The notes under the pieces are model-generated. The model did no database searches and was not told where the DNA came from. It saw only the letters and a program-made list of their open reading frames with translations. The translations under genes and the position numbers were made by a program. A stretch of DNA of 64,000 bases from Massilia sp. BJB1822 (lineage in GTDB: Bacteria; Pseudomonadota; Gammaproteobacteria; Burkholderiales; Burkholderiaceae_D), in contig NZ_JABWEB010000005.1 in the NCBI RefSeq assembly GCF_013369485.1, positions 124,001 to 188,000 of the forward strand. Reading direction: 5' to 3'. Below are positions 56,260 through 64,000 of this stretch, one piece after another; within the stretch, counting starts at the first letter, position 1, and each line of letters opens with the position of its first letter.

Positions 56260-57693
56260 ATGAGCAATAAACAATTCGACGTAGTGGTGATCGGCGCCGG
56301 TCCTGGCGGCTATATCGCGGCCATCCGCGCAGCGCAGCTGGGCTTCTCGGTCGCCTGTATCGACGAGTGGAGCAATGCCAAGGGCGGTCCCGCGCCAGGC
56401 GGCACCTGCACCAATGTGGGCTGCATCCCATCCAAAGCCCTGCTGCAATCGTCGGAACACTACGAACACGCAGGCCACGCCTTTGCCGAACACGGCATCG
56501 ACGTTGCGGGCCTGTCGCTGAATCTGGGCCAGATGATCAAGCGCAAGGATACCGTTGTGAAGCAGAACAACGACGGCATCCTGTTCCTGTTCAAGAAAAA
56601 CAAAGTGACCTTCTTCCACGGCCGCGGCGCGTTCGCCGGCGCCGCTGGCGCTGAAGGCTACCCGATCGCCATCTCCGGCCCGACCAACGAAACCATCAAC
56701 GCCAAGCAAGTCATCGTTGCCACCGGTTCCAATGCGCGCGCGCTGCCAGGCACCCCGTTCGACGAGAAACTGATCCTGTCGAACACCGGCGCGCTGGCCA
56801 TCGAATCCGTACCGGCCAATCTGGGCGTGATCGGCGCCGGCGTGATCGGCCTGGAAATGGGTTCGGTATGGCGCCGTCTGGGTTCCAAAGTAACCGTGCT
56901 GGAAGGTCTGCCGACCTTCCTCGGCGCCGTGGACGAGCAGATCGCCAAGGAAGCCAACAAGCTGTTCACCAAACAAGGCCTGTCCATCAACCTGGGCTGC
57001 AAAATCGGCGCCATCACCACCGGCGAGAATAACGTCAAAGTGGAATACACCGATGCCAAGGGCGAAGCGCAGAGCGTGGTGTTCGACAAGCTGATCGTTT
57101 CGATCGGCCGTACCCCGAACACCAACGGCCTGGGCGCCGATAAGGCCGGCCTGGCGCTGGACGAACGCGGCTTCGTGACCGTGGACGACGACTGCAAAAC
57201 CAATCTGCCTGGCGTCTGGGCGATCGGCGACGTGGTGCGCGGCCCGATGCTGGCGCACAAAGCCGAAGAAGAGGGCGTTGCCGTGGCCGAGCGCATGGCC
57301 GGCCAGCATGGCCACACCAACTTCAACACGATTCCTTGGGTGATCTACACCTCGCCGGAAATCGCCTGGGTTGGCCGCACCGAGCAGCAGCTCAAAGCCG
57401 ACGGCGTTGCGTACAAAGCCGGCACCTTCCCCTTCCTGGCGAACGGCCGCGCGCGCGCGCTGGGCGACACCTCGGGCATGGTGAAATTCCTGGCCGACGC
57501 CACCACCGACGAAATCCTGGGCGTGCACATCATCGGCCCAATGGCTTCCGAGCTGATTTCCGAAGCCGTGGTCGCCATGGAATTCAAGGCATCGGCCGAA
57601 GACATCGCCCGCATCTGCCACGCCCACCCATCGCTGTCCGAAGCAACCAAGGAAGCCGCGCTGGCCGTCGATAAGCGCACCTTGAACTTCTAA
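56260..57693 (+). CDS. lpd: Dihydrolipoyl dehydrogenase (E3)
   Basis: 477 residues with FAD-binding VVIGAGPGGYIAAIRAAQLG at residue 6, split here, the redox-active disulfide in GGTCTNVGCIPSKALL (about residues 45-55), an NAD-binding GVIGAGVIGLEMGSVW (about 190), and the C-terminal His-Glu pair in CHAHPSLSEATKEAAL. It re-oxidises dihydrolipoyl E2, passing electrons to NAD. It starts 3 bases after the PspC-like gene. Confidence 0.96.
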   Translation: MSNKQFDVVVIGAGPGGYIAAIRAAQLGFSVACIDEWSNAKGGPAPGGTCTNVGCIPSKALLQSSEHYEHAGHAFAEHGIDVAGLSLNLGQMIKRKDTVVKQNNDGILFLFKKNKVTFFHGRGAFAGAAGAEGYPIAISGPTNETINAKQVIVATGSNARALPGTPFDEKLILSNTGALAIESVPANLGVIGAGVIGLEMGSVWRRLGSKVTVLEGLPTFLGAVDEQIAKEANKLFTKQGLSINLGCKIGAITTGENNVKVEYTDAKGEAQSVVFDKLIVSIGRTPNTNGLGADKAGLALDERGFVTVDDDCKTNLPGVWAIGDVVRGPMLAHKAEEEGVAVAERMAGQHGHTNFNTIPWVIYTSPEIAWVGRTEQQLKADGVAYKAGTFPFLANGRARALGDTSGMVKFLADATTDEILGVHIIGPMASELISEAVVAMEFKASAEDIARICHAHPSLSEATKEAALAVDKRTLNF

Positions 57694-57706
57694 GAGCGCC
57701 TTATCG

Positions 57707-57741
57707 GCCGGAACGGGTTCACAAGACCTGTTCCGGCTTTT
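57707..57741 (+). terminator. Terminator of the odh operon
   Basis: GCCGGAACGGGT, loop TCACAAG, ACCTGTTCCGGC with one G-T pair, then TTTT. It stands between lpd and zapE. Confidence 0.88.
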
Positions 57742-57763
57742 GTTGTTTTTGAAGCGAATCCGT

Positions 57764-58861
57764 ATGAATGTCCTGGAGTTCTACCAGCACGCGCTGGAGC
57801 AGCGCGACTTCAAGGCCGACGAGGCGCAGCGCCGCGCCGTCGACCGCCTGCAGCAGTGCTATGACGAGTGGGTGGGCTACAAGGCCCAGCGCTCGAACAG
57901 CTTCAAGCGCCTGATCAACCGTCCCGACGTGCCGCGCGGCGTGTATATGTGGGGCGGGGTGGGGCGCGGCAAGTCCTTCCTGATGGATTCCTTCTACTCG
58001 GTGGTGCCGCTGGTGCGCAAGACGCGCCTGCACTTCCATGAGTTCATGCGCGCCGTGCACATGCAGCTCGATGAGCTGATCGGCGTGGAAGACCCGCTCA
58101 ACGAAGTGGCGCGCCGCATCGCCAAGAAATACCGCCTGATCTGCTTCGACGAGTTCCACGTCTCCGACGTGGCCGACGCCATGATCCTGTATAACCTGAT
58201 GAAGGCGCTGTACGACAATGGCGTGTCCTTCATCATGACCTCGAACTACCAGCCGGACACCCTATATCCGGATGGCCTGCACCGCGACCGCATCCTGCCC
58301 ACCATCGCCCTGCTCAAGGAGAAGATGGATGTGCTGAATGTGGATGCCGGCATCGATTACCGCGGCCGCGCGCTGGAACAGGTGCATGCCTATTACACAC
58401 CGCTGGGCGCCCAGACCGACGAGTCGCTGCGCGACGCCTACAGCCGCATCGCCGAAACGGCCGACGAAGATCCGAACATCCACGTGGAAGGCCGCGAACT
58501 GCGCGCGCTGCGCCGCGCCGGCACCATCATCTGGTTCGATTTCGCCACCCTGTGCGGCGGGCCGCGCTCGCAGAACGATTACCTGGAGATCGCCAGCCGC
58601 TTCCATACCGTGATATTGTCCGGGGTGCCGATGATGTCGGCGGCCATGTCCTCGGAAGCGCGCCGCTTTACCTGGCTGATCGATGTGTTCTACGACCAGA
58701 AGGTGAAGCTGATCATGTCGGCCGAGGTCGAGCCGGAGGAGCTGTACACCGCCGGCGTGCTGTCCAACGAATTCCATCGCACCGTGTCGCGCATCGTCGA
58801 GATGCAGTCGCGCGAATACATGGACAAGGAACAGCGCGGCGCCGCCGACGCGCTGGCCTGA
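57764..58861 (+). CDS. zapE: Cell division protein ZapE (AFG1-like ATPase)
   Basis: ATG 57764 gives 365 residues (the frame extends to a TTG at 57740, inside the terminator). The Walker A GGVGRGKSFLMD (about residue 68), Walker B LICFDEFHVSD (about 128), and MTSNYQPDTLYPDGLHRDRILP (split) are diagnostic of the AFG1/ZapE family. ZapE is a Z-ring-associated ATPase that acts late in division. The gene commonly follows odh genes in this bacterial group. A 29-base gap separates it from the next coiled-coil protein gene. Confidence 0.93.
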   Translation: MNVLEFYQHALEQRDFKADEAQRRAVDRLQQCYDEWVGYKAQRSNSFKRLINRPDVPRGVYMWGGVGRGKSFLMDSFYSVVPLVRKTRLHFHEFMRAVHMQLDELIGVEDPLNEVARRIAKKYRLICFDEFHVSDVADAMILYNLMKALYDNGVSFIMTSNYQPDTLYPDGLHRDRILPTIALLKEKMDVLNVDAGIDYRGRALEQVHAYYTPLGAQTDESLRDAYSRIAETADEDPNIHVEGRELRALRRAGTIIWFDFATLCGGPRSQNDYLEIASRFHTVILSGVPMMSAAMSSEARRFTWLIDVFYDQKVKLIMSAEVEPEELYTAGVLSNEFHRTVSRIVEMQSREYMDKEQRGAADALA

Positions 58862-58890
58862 AGTCCAAACCCCAACGCCGGACAGAAACC

Positions 58891-59592
58891 ATGCAAGCAC
58901 ATACCCTGATCCTCGCCGCCGTGCTGGCGGCGCCCGCCGCCCTGGCGCAGCAGATCGGCCAGGAGCCGCTCGGCGCGCCGGCCGTGCCGCCCACCCATTC
59001 GGTCGAGCAGGCCGACGCCAAGCTGGCCCAGGTCGCGCGCGAGCGCGCCGCGCTGGAAGCCGAATTCGCCGCCAGCGAGAAGGCCTGCTATGAGCGCTTC
59101 TTCGTCAACAACTGCCTGGACAAGGCCAAGGAAAAACGCCGCGCCGGCCTGGTTGCGCAGCGCGCCATCGAGGTCGAAGCCCAGCACTTCAAGCGTCAGC
59201 ATGCCGTTGACGTGCGCGACCGCGATCTCGAGGAGCGCGCCAAGAAGGATGCGGCGGAAGCGGTGGCGCGCGCCGCCAAGCCGCCGGTCAAGCATACGGC
59301 GCCGGAAGACAAGCCGCTGCCGCGTCCGGCCGCCGTCTCGCTGGAGCAGCGCCAGGCTGCGCACGATGCCAAGATCCAGCAGCTGGAAGCGCAGGACGCT
59401 GCCAAGGCCGGCGCGCGCGCCGCCAATGTGAAGAAGTACGAACAGAAAAAGGCCGACTCGGCGAAGCGCCAGGCCGATATCGCCGCCAAGCGCGCCGAAA
59501 AAGCCGAGAAGCTGCGCAAGCGCCAGGAAGCCGAGGCCGAAAAGGCCGCCAAGGCCCAGGCCGGCGCGCCCGCCTCGCAGCCCAAGCAGTAA
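58891..59592 (+). CDS. Exported Ala/Lys/Glu-rich coiled-coil protein
   Basis: ATG 58891 (GGACAG before it) gives 233 residues with a signal peptide (MQAHTLILAAVLAAPAALAQ). Residues 38-150 are coiled coil with two Cys (KACYERFFVNNCLDKAK). A Pro-rich linker is at about 128-148, and a second highly charged Ala/Lys/Glu/Arg helix runs to the end. It is probably periplasmic. Low complexity prevents a family call. It follows zapE and is convergent with the PP2C gene. Confidence 0.7.
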   Translation: MQAHTLILAAVLAAPAALAQQIGQEPLGAPAVPPTHSVEQADAKLAQVARERAALEAEFAASEKACYERFFVNNCLDKAKEKRRAGLVAQRAIEVEAQHFKRQHAVDVRDRDLEERAKKDAAEAVARAAKPPVKHTAPEDKPLPRPAAVSLEQRQAAHDAKIQQLEAQDAAKAGARAANVKKYEQKKADSAKRQADIAAKRAEKAEKLRKRQEAEAEKAAKAQAGAPASQPKQ

Positions 59593-59609
59593 GCCGCGCG
59601 CGGGGCGGC

Positions 59610-60413
59610 TCAGACCGCCTTGCGCAGCTGTTCCACCGTATAGCCGGGCGCCCCTTTCGGCTGGGCCGCCAGCTTCAGGATCACCATCGAGCAATTGTCG
59701 GCCGCCCCCTTGGCCCGCTCGCGCGCCTTATTGATCAGCATTTCGCTGGCCTCGCGCGGCGTCTTGCGCACCAGCACCGTCGCCAGTTCCACATCGGTAA
59801 AGTATTGCCACAGCCCATCCGAGCACAGCAGGAAGGCATCGCCCGCCTGCAGGCATTCCTGCACGCCGACGGTGACGTAGGGCGGCTTCAGGCGGTTGCC
59901 CAGCAAATTGGCCAGCAGCCGGGCGCTGCGGTGGCGCCGCGCCGCCTCCAGCGGCAGCCTGTCGGCCTGCACCAGATGTTCGATATAGGCGGCGTCATTG
60001 CTGCGGCCAATGCATTGGCCGTTGGAAAAACGGTAGAGGCGGGAGTCGCCCACATGCGCCCACACCGCCTGGCGCTGCGGCGTGAGCACCAGCAGCTGCA
60101 TGGTGGCTTGCGGTTCGGACGCGGCGCCCAGCGGATTGATCAGCAGAATTTCGTGGGTCTCCTGCGCAATATTGCGCAGCAGTTCAGACAGGCGCGGCAG
60201 GCTGGCCGTGTCGCCGGCGCGGTAATCGTCGAATAGATGCTTGCTGGTATGCAGGACTTGCTCGGCGCCGAGAGCGCTGTCGCCGCCATCGGCCAGCACC
60301 GCCAGCACATAGCCGGGCGCCTTGCTGGACGTGAAGAGGGCGGTGCGGTCATGTTGTTGTGGCCGGTTGCCGATGTGCTGGGCGGTGCCGGCTTCGATCT
60401 TGTATGCGCTCAT
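59610..60413 (-). CDS. PP2C-family Ser/Thr phosphatase
   Basis: 267 residues with most PP2C motifs: GNRPQQHDR near residue 15 (NxDR-type metal site), LAVLADGGDSALGAEQVL (the ADGMGG-like loop with Asp), VWAHVGDSRLYRFSNGQC near 120 and FLLCSDGLWQYFTD near 198, and a final KGAADNCSMVILKL. The third position of the ADGMGG loop is changed. It should dephosphorylate protein Ser/Thr in the cytoplasm. No partner kinase lies in the window. Start at ATG 60413. Confidence 0.85.
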   Translation of the reverse strand: MSAYKIEAGTAQHIGNRPQQHDRTALFTSSKAPGYVLAVLADGGDSALGAEQVLHTSKHLFDDYRAGDTASLPRLSELLRNIAQETHEILLINPLGAASEPQATMQLLVLTPQRQAVWAHVGDSRLYRFSNGQCIGRSNDAAYIEHLVQADRLPLEAARRHRSARLLANLLGNRLKPPYVTVGVQECLQAGDAFLLCSDGLWQYFTDVELATVLVRKTPREASEMLINKARERAKGAADNCSMVILKLAAQPKGAPGYTVEQLRKAV

Positions 60414-60551
60414 AGCTGCCCGGAATCCTTGCCTGCTTCATTATGGGGTCCACCTGAGTTACACTATGCACCGGTAAGCAGTTTTGTTGCAAGCTAAGGT
60501 TGTTCTCCAAACGAAACTGTTGGTTAGACGAATGTTTCTAGAAGTTCAACC

Positions 60552-60752
60552 ATGACGAATGAAGAAGAGATCCGGCGCCGGATCGTCGAGCTGGATGTCG
60601 AGCACCGCGACCTGGATGCCGTCATCGAGATGCTGACCCTGGATGGCCACCATGACCAGTTGCAATTGCGTCGGCTTAAAAAACGCAAGCTGCAGCTAAA
60701 AGACTATATCACCCTGCTGAAAATGCAATTGGTGCCCGACGTACCGGCTTGA
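60552..60752 (+). CDS. DUF465 (YdcH-like) small protein
   Basis: 66 residues, all helical: EEIRRRIVELDVEHRDLDAVIEML then LQLRRLKKRKLQLKDYI. This is the DUF465/YdcH pattern of a two-helix hairpin. Members are abundant, small and of unknown function. It ends 4 bases past the possible TTG start of the helicase gene, so the two overlap and are probably coupled. Confidence 0.9.
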   Translation: MTNEEEIRRRIVELDVEHRDLDAVIEMLTLDGHHDQLQLRRLKKRKLQLKDYITLLKMQLVPDVPA

Positions 60753-62818
60753 GCGGCTTGCGCCGCGCGGCCGCTTTTCCCGCTTTTATTTTGACGCAAG
60801 AATCCCAGACGCCCGCCGCCGCGCCGGCCCCGGCCGAACCCGCCCTTGAGCCCGCGTTGCCGCCGGGTAAGCACGATGCCGAGATCGAACGCCTGTTTGG
60901 CGCCGGCGGTCCGCTCGGCCCGGCCGTGGGCGGCTTCCGGCCGCGCCGCGCCCAGACCGAGATGGCCAAGGCCATCGCCGACGCCATCGCCAAGCAGCAA
61001 ACCCTGATCGCTGAGGCCGGCACGGGCACGGGCAAGACCTTTGCCTATCTGGTGCCGGCCCTGATGTGGGGCGGCAAGACCATCGTCTCGACCGGCACCA
61101 AGAACTTGCAGGACCAGCTCTTCCTGCGCGATATTCCCACTGTGCGCGCGGCCCTGCAGGCGCCCGTTTCGGTGGCCCTGCTCAAGGGCCGCGGCAACTA
61201 CGTCTGCCACTACCACCTGGAACGCACGCAGCAGAACGGCCGCATGACCTCGCGCGACGATGTCGGCTATCTGCGCGAAATCTCGCGTTTCCTGAAAATG
61301 ACCAGCTCGGGCGACAAGGCCGAGCTGACGCGCGTGCCGGAAAACGCCCTGATCTGGAATCTGGTCACGTCCACGCGGGAAAACTGCATGGGCGCCGAGT
61401 GCCAGTACTACCAGGATTGCTTCGTGATGAAGGCGCGCAAGGAAGCGCAGCAGGCCGACGTGGTGGTGGTCAACCACCACCTGTTCTTCGCCGACGTGGC
61501 GCTGAAAGACACCGGCGTGGCCGAACTGCTGCCCTCGGCCAACACCATCATCTTCGACGAAGCCCACCAGCTGCCCGATACCGCCACCCTGTTTTTCGGC
61601 GACACCTTCTCCACCTCGCATGTGCTGGAGCTGTGCCGCGACGTGCTGGCCGAAGGCTTGTCGCATGCGCGCGACGGCGCCGACTGGGGCAAGGTGGTGA
61701 CGGTGGTGGAAAAGGCCGCGCGCGACCTGCGCCTGACCTTCCCGCAGGACATTGTGCGCATGTCGCTGCCGCAGATCGCCCCGTCGAGCGAGTTCTTCCC
61801 GGCGCTGGAAACCCTGAAAGACGCGCTGGACGGCATGCTGGCCGTGCTCGACAAGCAGGCCGAGCGCGCCGAAACCCTCGAGCAGTGCCGCGTGCGCGGC
61901 GTCGAGCTGGCGCAGAAGATGTCGGCCTGGAAATACGATCCCAAGGCGAAAGTCACGCCCGGCGAAGAAGCCGTGTACTGGGTGGAAGCGTTTGCCAGCT
62001 CGCTGCAGCTGCACAAGACCCCACTGTCCATCGCGCCGATCTTCAACGGCCAGCGCGAAGGCGTGCCGCGCAGCTGGATCTTCACCTCGGCCACGCTGGC
62101 CGTGAAAAACGATTTCAAGCACTTCTCCCAGCAGATGGGCCTGGAAAACGAAGTGGCGCGCAGCTGGCCCAGCCCCTTCAATTATGAAGAGCAGGGCATC
62201 CTCTACGTGCCGAAAGACTTGCCCGATCCCAATTCCTTCGGCTATACCGATGCCGTGCTTGACTGTGCCCTGCCGATTATTGAGGCGGCCGGCGGCCGCA
62301 CCTTCCTGCTCTGCACCACCTTGCGCGCCGTGAAGCGCGCCGCCGAGCGCCTGCGCGACGAATTCGACAAGCGCGGCTGGGACTTCCCCCTCTTCGTGCA
62401 GGGCGACCGCGGCCGCACCGAGCTGCTCGACCAGTTCCGCAAGGCCGGCAATGGCGTGCTGATCGGCAGCCAAAGCTTCTGGGAAGGCGTCGACGTGCGC
62501 GGCGAAGCCCTGTCCCTGGTCATCATCGACAAGCTGCCCTTCGCCCCGCCCGACGACCCGGTGCTGGCTGCCCGCATCGAAGTGATGGAAAAGCAGGGCC
62601 TGAACGGCTTCATGCACCACACCCTGCCCGAAGCCATCATCAACCTCAAGCAGGGTGCCGGCCGCCTGATCCGCGACGAAAGCGACCGCGGCGTGCTGAT
62701 GCTATGCGACCCCCGCGTCATCAGCAAACCGTATGGCCGCCGCATCTGGCAAAGCCTGCCCCCCTTCAAGCGCACCCGCGAAGCCGCCGACGTCATCGCC
62801 TTCTTCCGCCCCGTTTGA
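60749..62818 (+). CDS. DinG/YoaA-type ATP-dependent DNA helicase
   Basis: Up to 689 residues; the only early starts are TTG at 60749 (overlapping the DUF465 stop) or TTG at 60791, so the exact N-terminus is uncertain. Helicase motifs: Q-like/motif I EAGTGTGKTFAYLVPAL (about residue 88), Ia STGTKNLQDQ, DEAHQ box IIFDEAHQLP (about 273), and the C-terminal GSQSFWEGVDVRGEALSLVIIDKLPF (split) and QGAGRLIRDESDRG. Four Cys in YVCHY, ENCMGAEC and QDCFV form the XPD-like Fe-S cluster site. This superfamily-2 helicase unwinds 5'-3' and helps replication-fork or R-loop repair; YoaA-like by length. Confidence 0.88.
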   Translation: MSGLRRAAAFPAFILTQESQTPAAAPAPAEPALEPALPPGKHDAEIERLFGAGGPLGPAVGGFRPRRAQTEMAKAIADAIAKQQTLIAEAGTGTGKTFAYLVPALMWGGKTIVSTGTKNLQDQLFLRDIPTVRAALQAPVSVALLKGRGNYVCHYHLERTQQNGRMTSRDDVGYLREISRFLKMTSSGDKAELTRVPENALIWNLVTSTRENCMGAECQYYQDCFVMKARKEAQQADVVVVNHHLFFADVALKDTGVAELLPSANTIIFDEAHQLPDTATLFFGDTFSTSHVLELCRDVLAEGLSHARDGADWGKVVTVVEKAARDLRLTFPQDIVRMSLPQIAPSSEFFPALETLKDALDGMLAVLDKQAERAETLEQCRVRGVELAQKMSAWKYDPKAKVTPGEEAVYWVEAFASSLQLHKTPLSIAPIFNGQREGVPRSWIFTSATLAVKNDFKHFSQQMGLENEVARSWPSPFNYEEQGILYVPKDLPDPNSFGYTDAVLDCALPIIEAAGGRTFLLCTTLRAVKRAAERLRDEFDKRGWDFPLFVQGDRGRTELLDQFRKAGNGVLIGSQSFWEGVDVRGEALSLVIIDKLPFAPPDDPVLAARIEVMEKQGLNGFMHHTLPEAIINLKQGAGRLIRDESDRGVLMLCDPRVISKPYGRRIWQSLPPFKRTREAADVIAFFRPV

Positions 62819-62830
62819 TCTCCCTCAACA

Positions 62831-62869
62831 AATGTCTAACCCTGGTGCCTGACACCAGGGTGGGACATT
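62831..62869. repeat. REP-like palindromic element, copy 3
   Basis: 39 bp framed by AATGTCT and GGGACATT with centre CCCTGGTGCCTGACACCAGGG (split here), followed by GTTTGATGCGGATCAAAG. Same family as the two copies near 49.4 kb. It lies between the helicase gene and the TIR gene; the rest of the gap to 63037 shows no gene. Confidence 0.85.
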
Positions 62870-63037
62870 GTTTGATGCGGATCAAAGGGGAGGGCGTGCC
62901 AGCGGATGGCGCGTTCCCGCCACCATTTGGCGTGTTGCGGCGCGGGCTTCCTCTGGCGGAGGTTTGCGCTGGCGCAAAGAGCTGGCGATGGGGCTTGTTA
63001 GAGTGGCTACGTAGAACGCCCTTTTCAGGGGGATGCG

Positions 63038-63643
63038 ATGACTATCCGCTACGGTTGTTTCTTCAGTTACGCGCACGGGCAGCATGCTTATATGAGCAAG
63101 TTCAAGAACGACCTGGCCGATGCGCTGCGCTGCTATCTGGAACCCCATCTCGATACCGAAAAGGAATTGTTCGTCGATAGCGAGCAGCTGGGCGGCGGCG
63201 ACGATCTGGACCGCAAGATCGCGCTGGCCCTGTGCGAGAGCGTGTGCATGATCGTGATCTATACGCCCAAATACGAAGCCCATCCCTATACCCGGCGCGA
63301 GTTTGCCGCCATGCAGCTGATCGAGGACGAGCGTCGCCACTGGTATCCGCTGCCCAGCCATCTGATCATCCCCGTCATCATGACGCGCCACCCGCTCAGC
63401 CTGCCGCCCCAGATCAGCGAGCCGGGCATGTATGTGGATTTCTCGCGCTATACCCTGGCCACCGCCGACCTGAAAACCAATCCCGACTATCTACCCGATA
63501 TCGAGCGGATCGTGCAGCGCGTGGTGGCCCATTACCACTATCTGAAGTACTGCATTCCACCGGAGCACGATTGCAGCCGCTTCGTGCTTCCCGCCATGCC
63601 ACCGGAATGGCGCGCCGTTCCGCCTCCCCACTTTCCCCGCTAG
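63038..63643 (+). CDS. TIR-domain protein
   Basis: 201 residues. The N-terminal 150 residues read as a bacterial TIR domain: CFFSYAHGQHAYMSKFKNDLADAL (split), KELFVDSEQLGGGDDLDRKIALALCESVCMIVIYTPKYEAHPYTRREFAAM. The FVDSEQL..GDDL strand-loop (BB loop) and Glu88 in YTRREF, at the place of the catalytic Glu of NAD-cleaving TIRs, are kept. The remainder is an unknown tail (VVAHYHYLKYC...). GGGGG precedes the ATG. It is followed after 9 bases by an ATPase gene, so they form an operon. It could cleave NAD, make signal nucleotides, or act as an adaptor. Confidence 0.82.
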   Translation: MTIRYGCFFSYAHGQHAYMSKFKNDLADALRCYLEPHLDTEKELFVDSEQLGGGDDLDRKIALALCESVCMIVIYTPKYEAHPYTRREFAAMQLIEDERRHWYPLPSHLIIPVIMTRHPLSLPPQISEPGMYVDFSRYTLATADLKTNPDYLPDIERIVQRVVAHYHYLKYCIPPEHDCSRFVLPAMPPEWRAVPPPHFPR

Positions 63644-63652
63644 AGGTCCGCC

Positions 63653-64000
63653 ATGGAACGTTTCCGATTTTCCCTGCCGCCGTTGTCCACGTCCGGCGAG
63701 GTGAGCAGTTTTTATTCGCATCAGGATGGCTGCGGCCGCAGCGCAGCGCTGGCGCATCTGGCGGCGCTGCTGGCTGGCGGCCAGCGCGCCGCCACTCCCA
63801 TCCTGATGGTGGACTGGAATCTGGAAGCGCCGCGCCTGCACCAGTATTTCCCTTTGCAGGATGACGGTCCCGGCGTGCTGGAATTGTTCGAAGCTTGCCG
63901 CGCCGCCTTGGCGGGCCGGCAGAACGCGGGCCGCGACAGCGCCGCCGTGGCGCGCGAGGTGCTGGATGCGGTAGGCTGGGAGCAGTATGTCTGCCGCGTC
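63653..64000 (+). CDS. KGGVGR-like P-loop ATPase with degenerate loop (3' partial)
   Basis: The frame is open from ATG 63653 to the window edge (116 residues seen). It resembles the N-terminus of KGGVGR-type MinD/ParA-like ATPases: VSSFYSHQDGCGRSAALAHLAALLA, then PILMVDWNLEAPRLHQYF, the conserved second motif of that group. The signature FYSFKGGVGRTMALANLA is altered to FYSHQDGCGRSAALAHLA: the Lys is Gln, and Gly-Gly-Val is Asp-Gly-Cys. Nucleotide binding may therefore differ. AGGT precedes the ATG. It lies 9 bases after the TIR gene. Its C-terminal part and further operon genes lie outside the window. Confidence 0.7.
   Translation, partial: MERFRFSLPPLSTSGEVSSFYSHQDGCGRSAALAHLAALLAGGQRAATPILMVDWNLEAPRLHQYFPLQDDGPGVLELFEACRAALAGRQNAGRDSAAVAREVLDAVGWEQYVCRV

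Noticed and set aside
63232..63864. A 210-codon plus-strand frame overlapping the TIR gene and the ATPase start
   Set aside because: It is in a different frame from both, Arg/Pro/His-rich, and would exclude two frames with recognisable domains.

Overview
This is a gene-dense, GC-rich chromosomal window with no intergenic gap above 300 bases. It looks like a betaproteobacterium of the Oxalobacteraceae (Massilia/Duganella/Janthinobacterium type). The reasons are the TCA-cycle gene order (acnA, citE-like, mdh, gntR, sdhCDAB-sdhE, gltA, then odhA-sucB-lpd-zapE), a DUF2863 gene, Burkholderiales-type short promoters and UTRs, and a REP-like palindrome resembling repeats I associate with Massilia and relatives. 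The genus is inferred from gene content, not proven. There is no rRNA, CRISPR array, insertion sequence or integrase. One tRNA (Pro, anticodon GGG) is present.

Layout. 1-4.7 kb: the end of a secreted small protein, an orphan Sfp-type phosphopantetheinyl transferase, a DUF3616 protein, an OmpA-like barrel, and an LplT-acyltransferase fusion. 4.7-7.8 kb: a KaiC-like ATPase followed by a hybrid histidine kinase. 7.9-14.4 kb: a complete RND tripartite efflux operon ending in its own TetR gene, with a perfect 20-bp operator in the promoter. 14.4-19 kb: FAH-family hydrolase, sirtuin, tRNA-Pro, two related coiled-coil membrane proteins flanking a metallophosphoesterase, and a patatin phospholipase. 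19.3-25.8 kb: a tail-collar protein and a 1913-residue RTX/DUF4214 surface protein with an exact 969-bp-period internal duplication. 25.8-33.3 kb: LysR/CoA-transferase pair, catalase, M14 carboxypeptidase, CYTH phosphatase, a small membrane protein, DUF2863.

33.4-45.1 kb is a TCA-cycle block: acnA, a MliC-like protein coupled to a citrate-lyase-like gene, mdh, a divergent GntR regulator with a palindromic site between it and mdh, sdhCDAB with its flavinylation factor sdhE, and gltA. 45.2-51.4 kb: a lone CopG-like protein, a tricorn-type protease, a lone BlaI-type repressor, two REP-like palindromes, and a metallo-beta-lactamase-fold protein divergent from a LysR regulator. 51.7-58.9 kb: the 2-oxoglutarate dehydrogenase complex (odhA, sucB, lpd) with a PspC-domain gene inserted before lpd, then zapE. 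58.9-62.8 kb: an exported coiled-coil protein, a PP2C phosphatase, a DUF465 protein and a DinG/YoaA helicase.

The window ends (63.0-64.0 kb) with the most unusual pair: a TIR-domain protein followed 9 bases later by the start of a P-loop ATPase of the KGGVGR type whose signature loop is degenerate. A third copy of the REP-like palindrome lies just upstream. This pair resembles TIR/ATPase modules of bacterial conflict or signalling systems and probably continues beyond the window.
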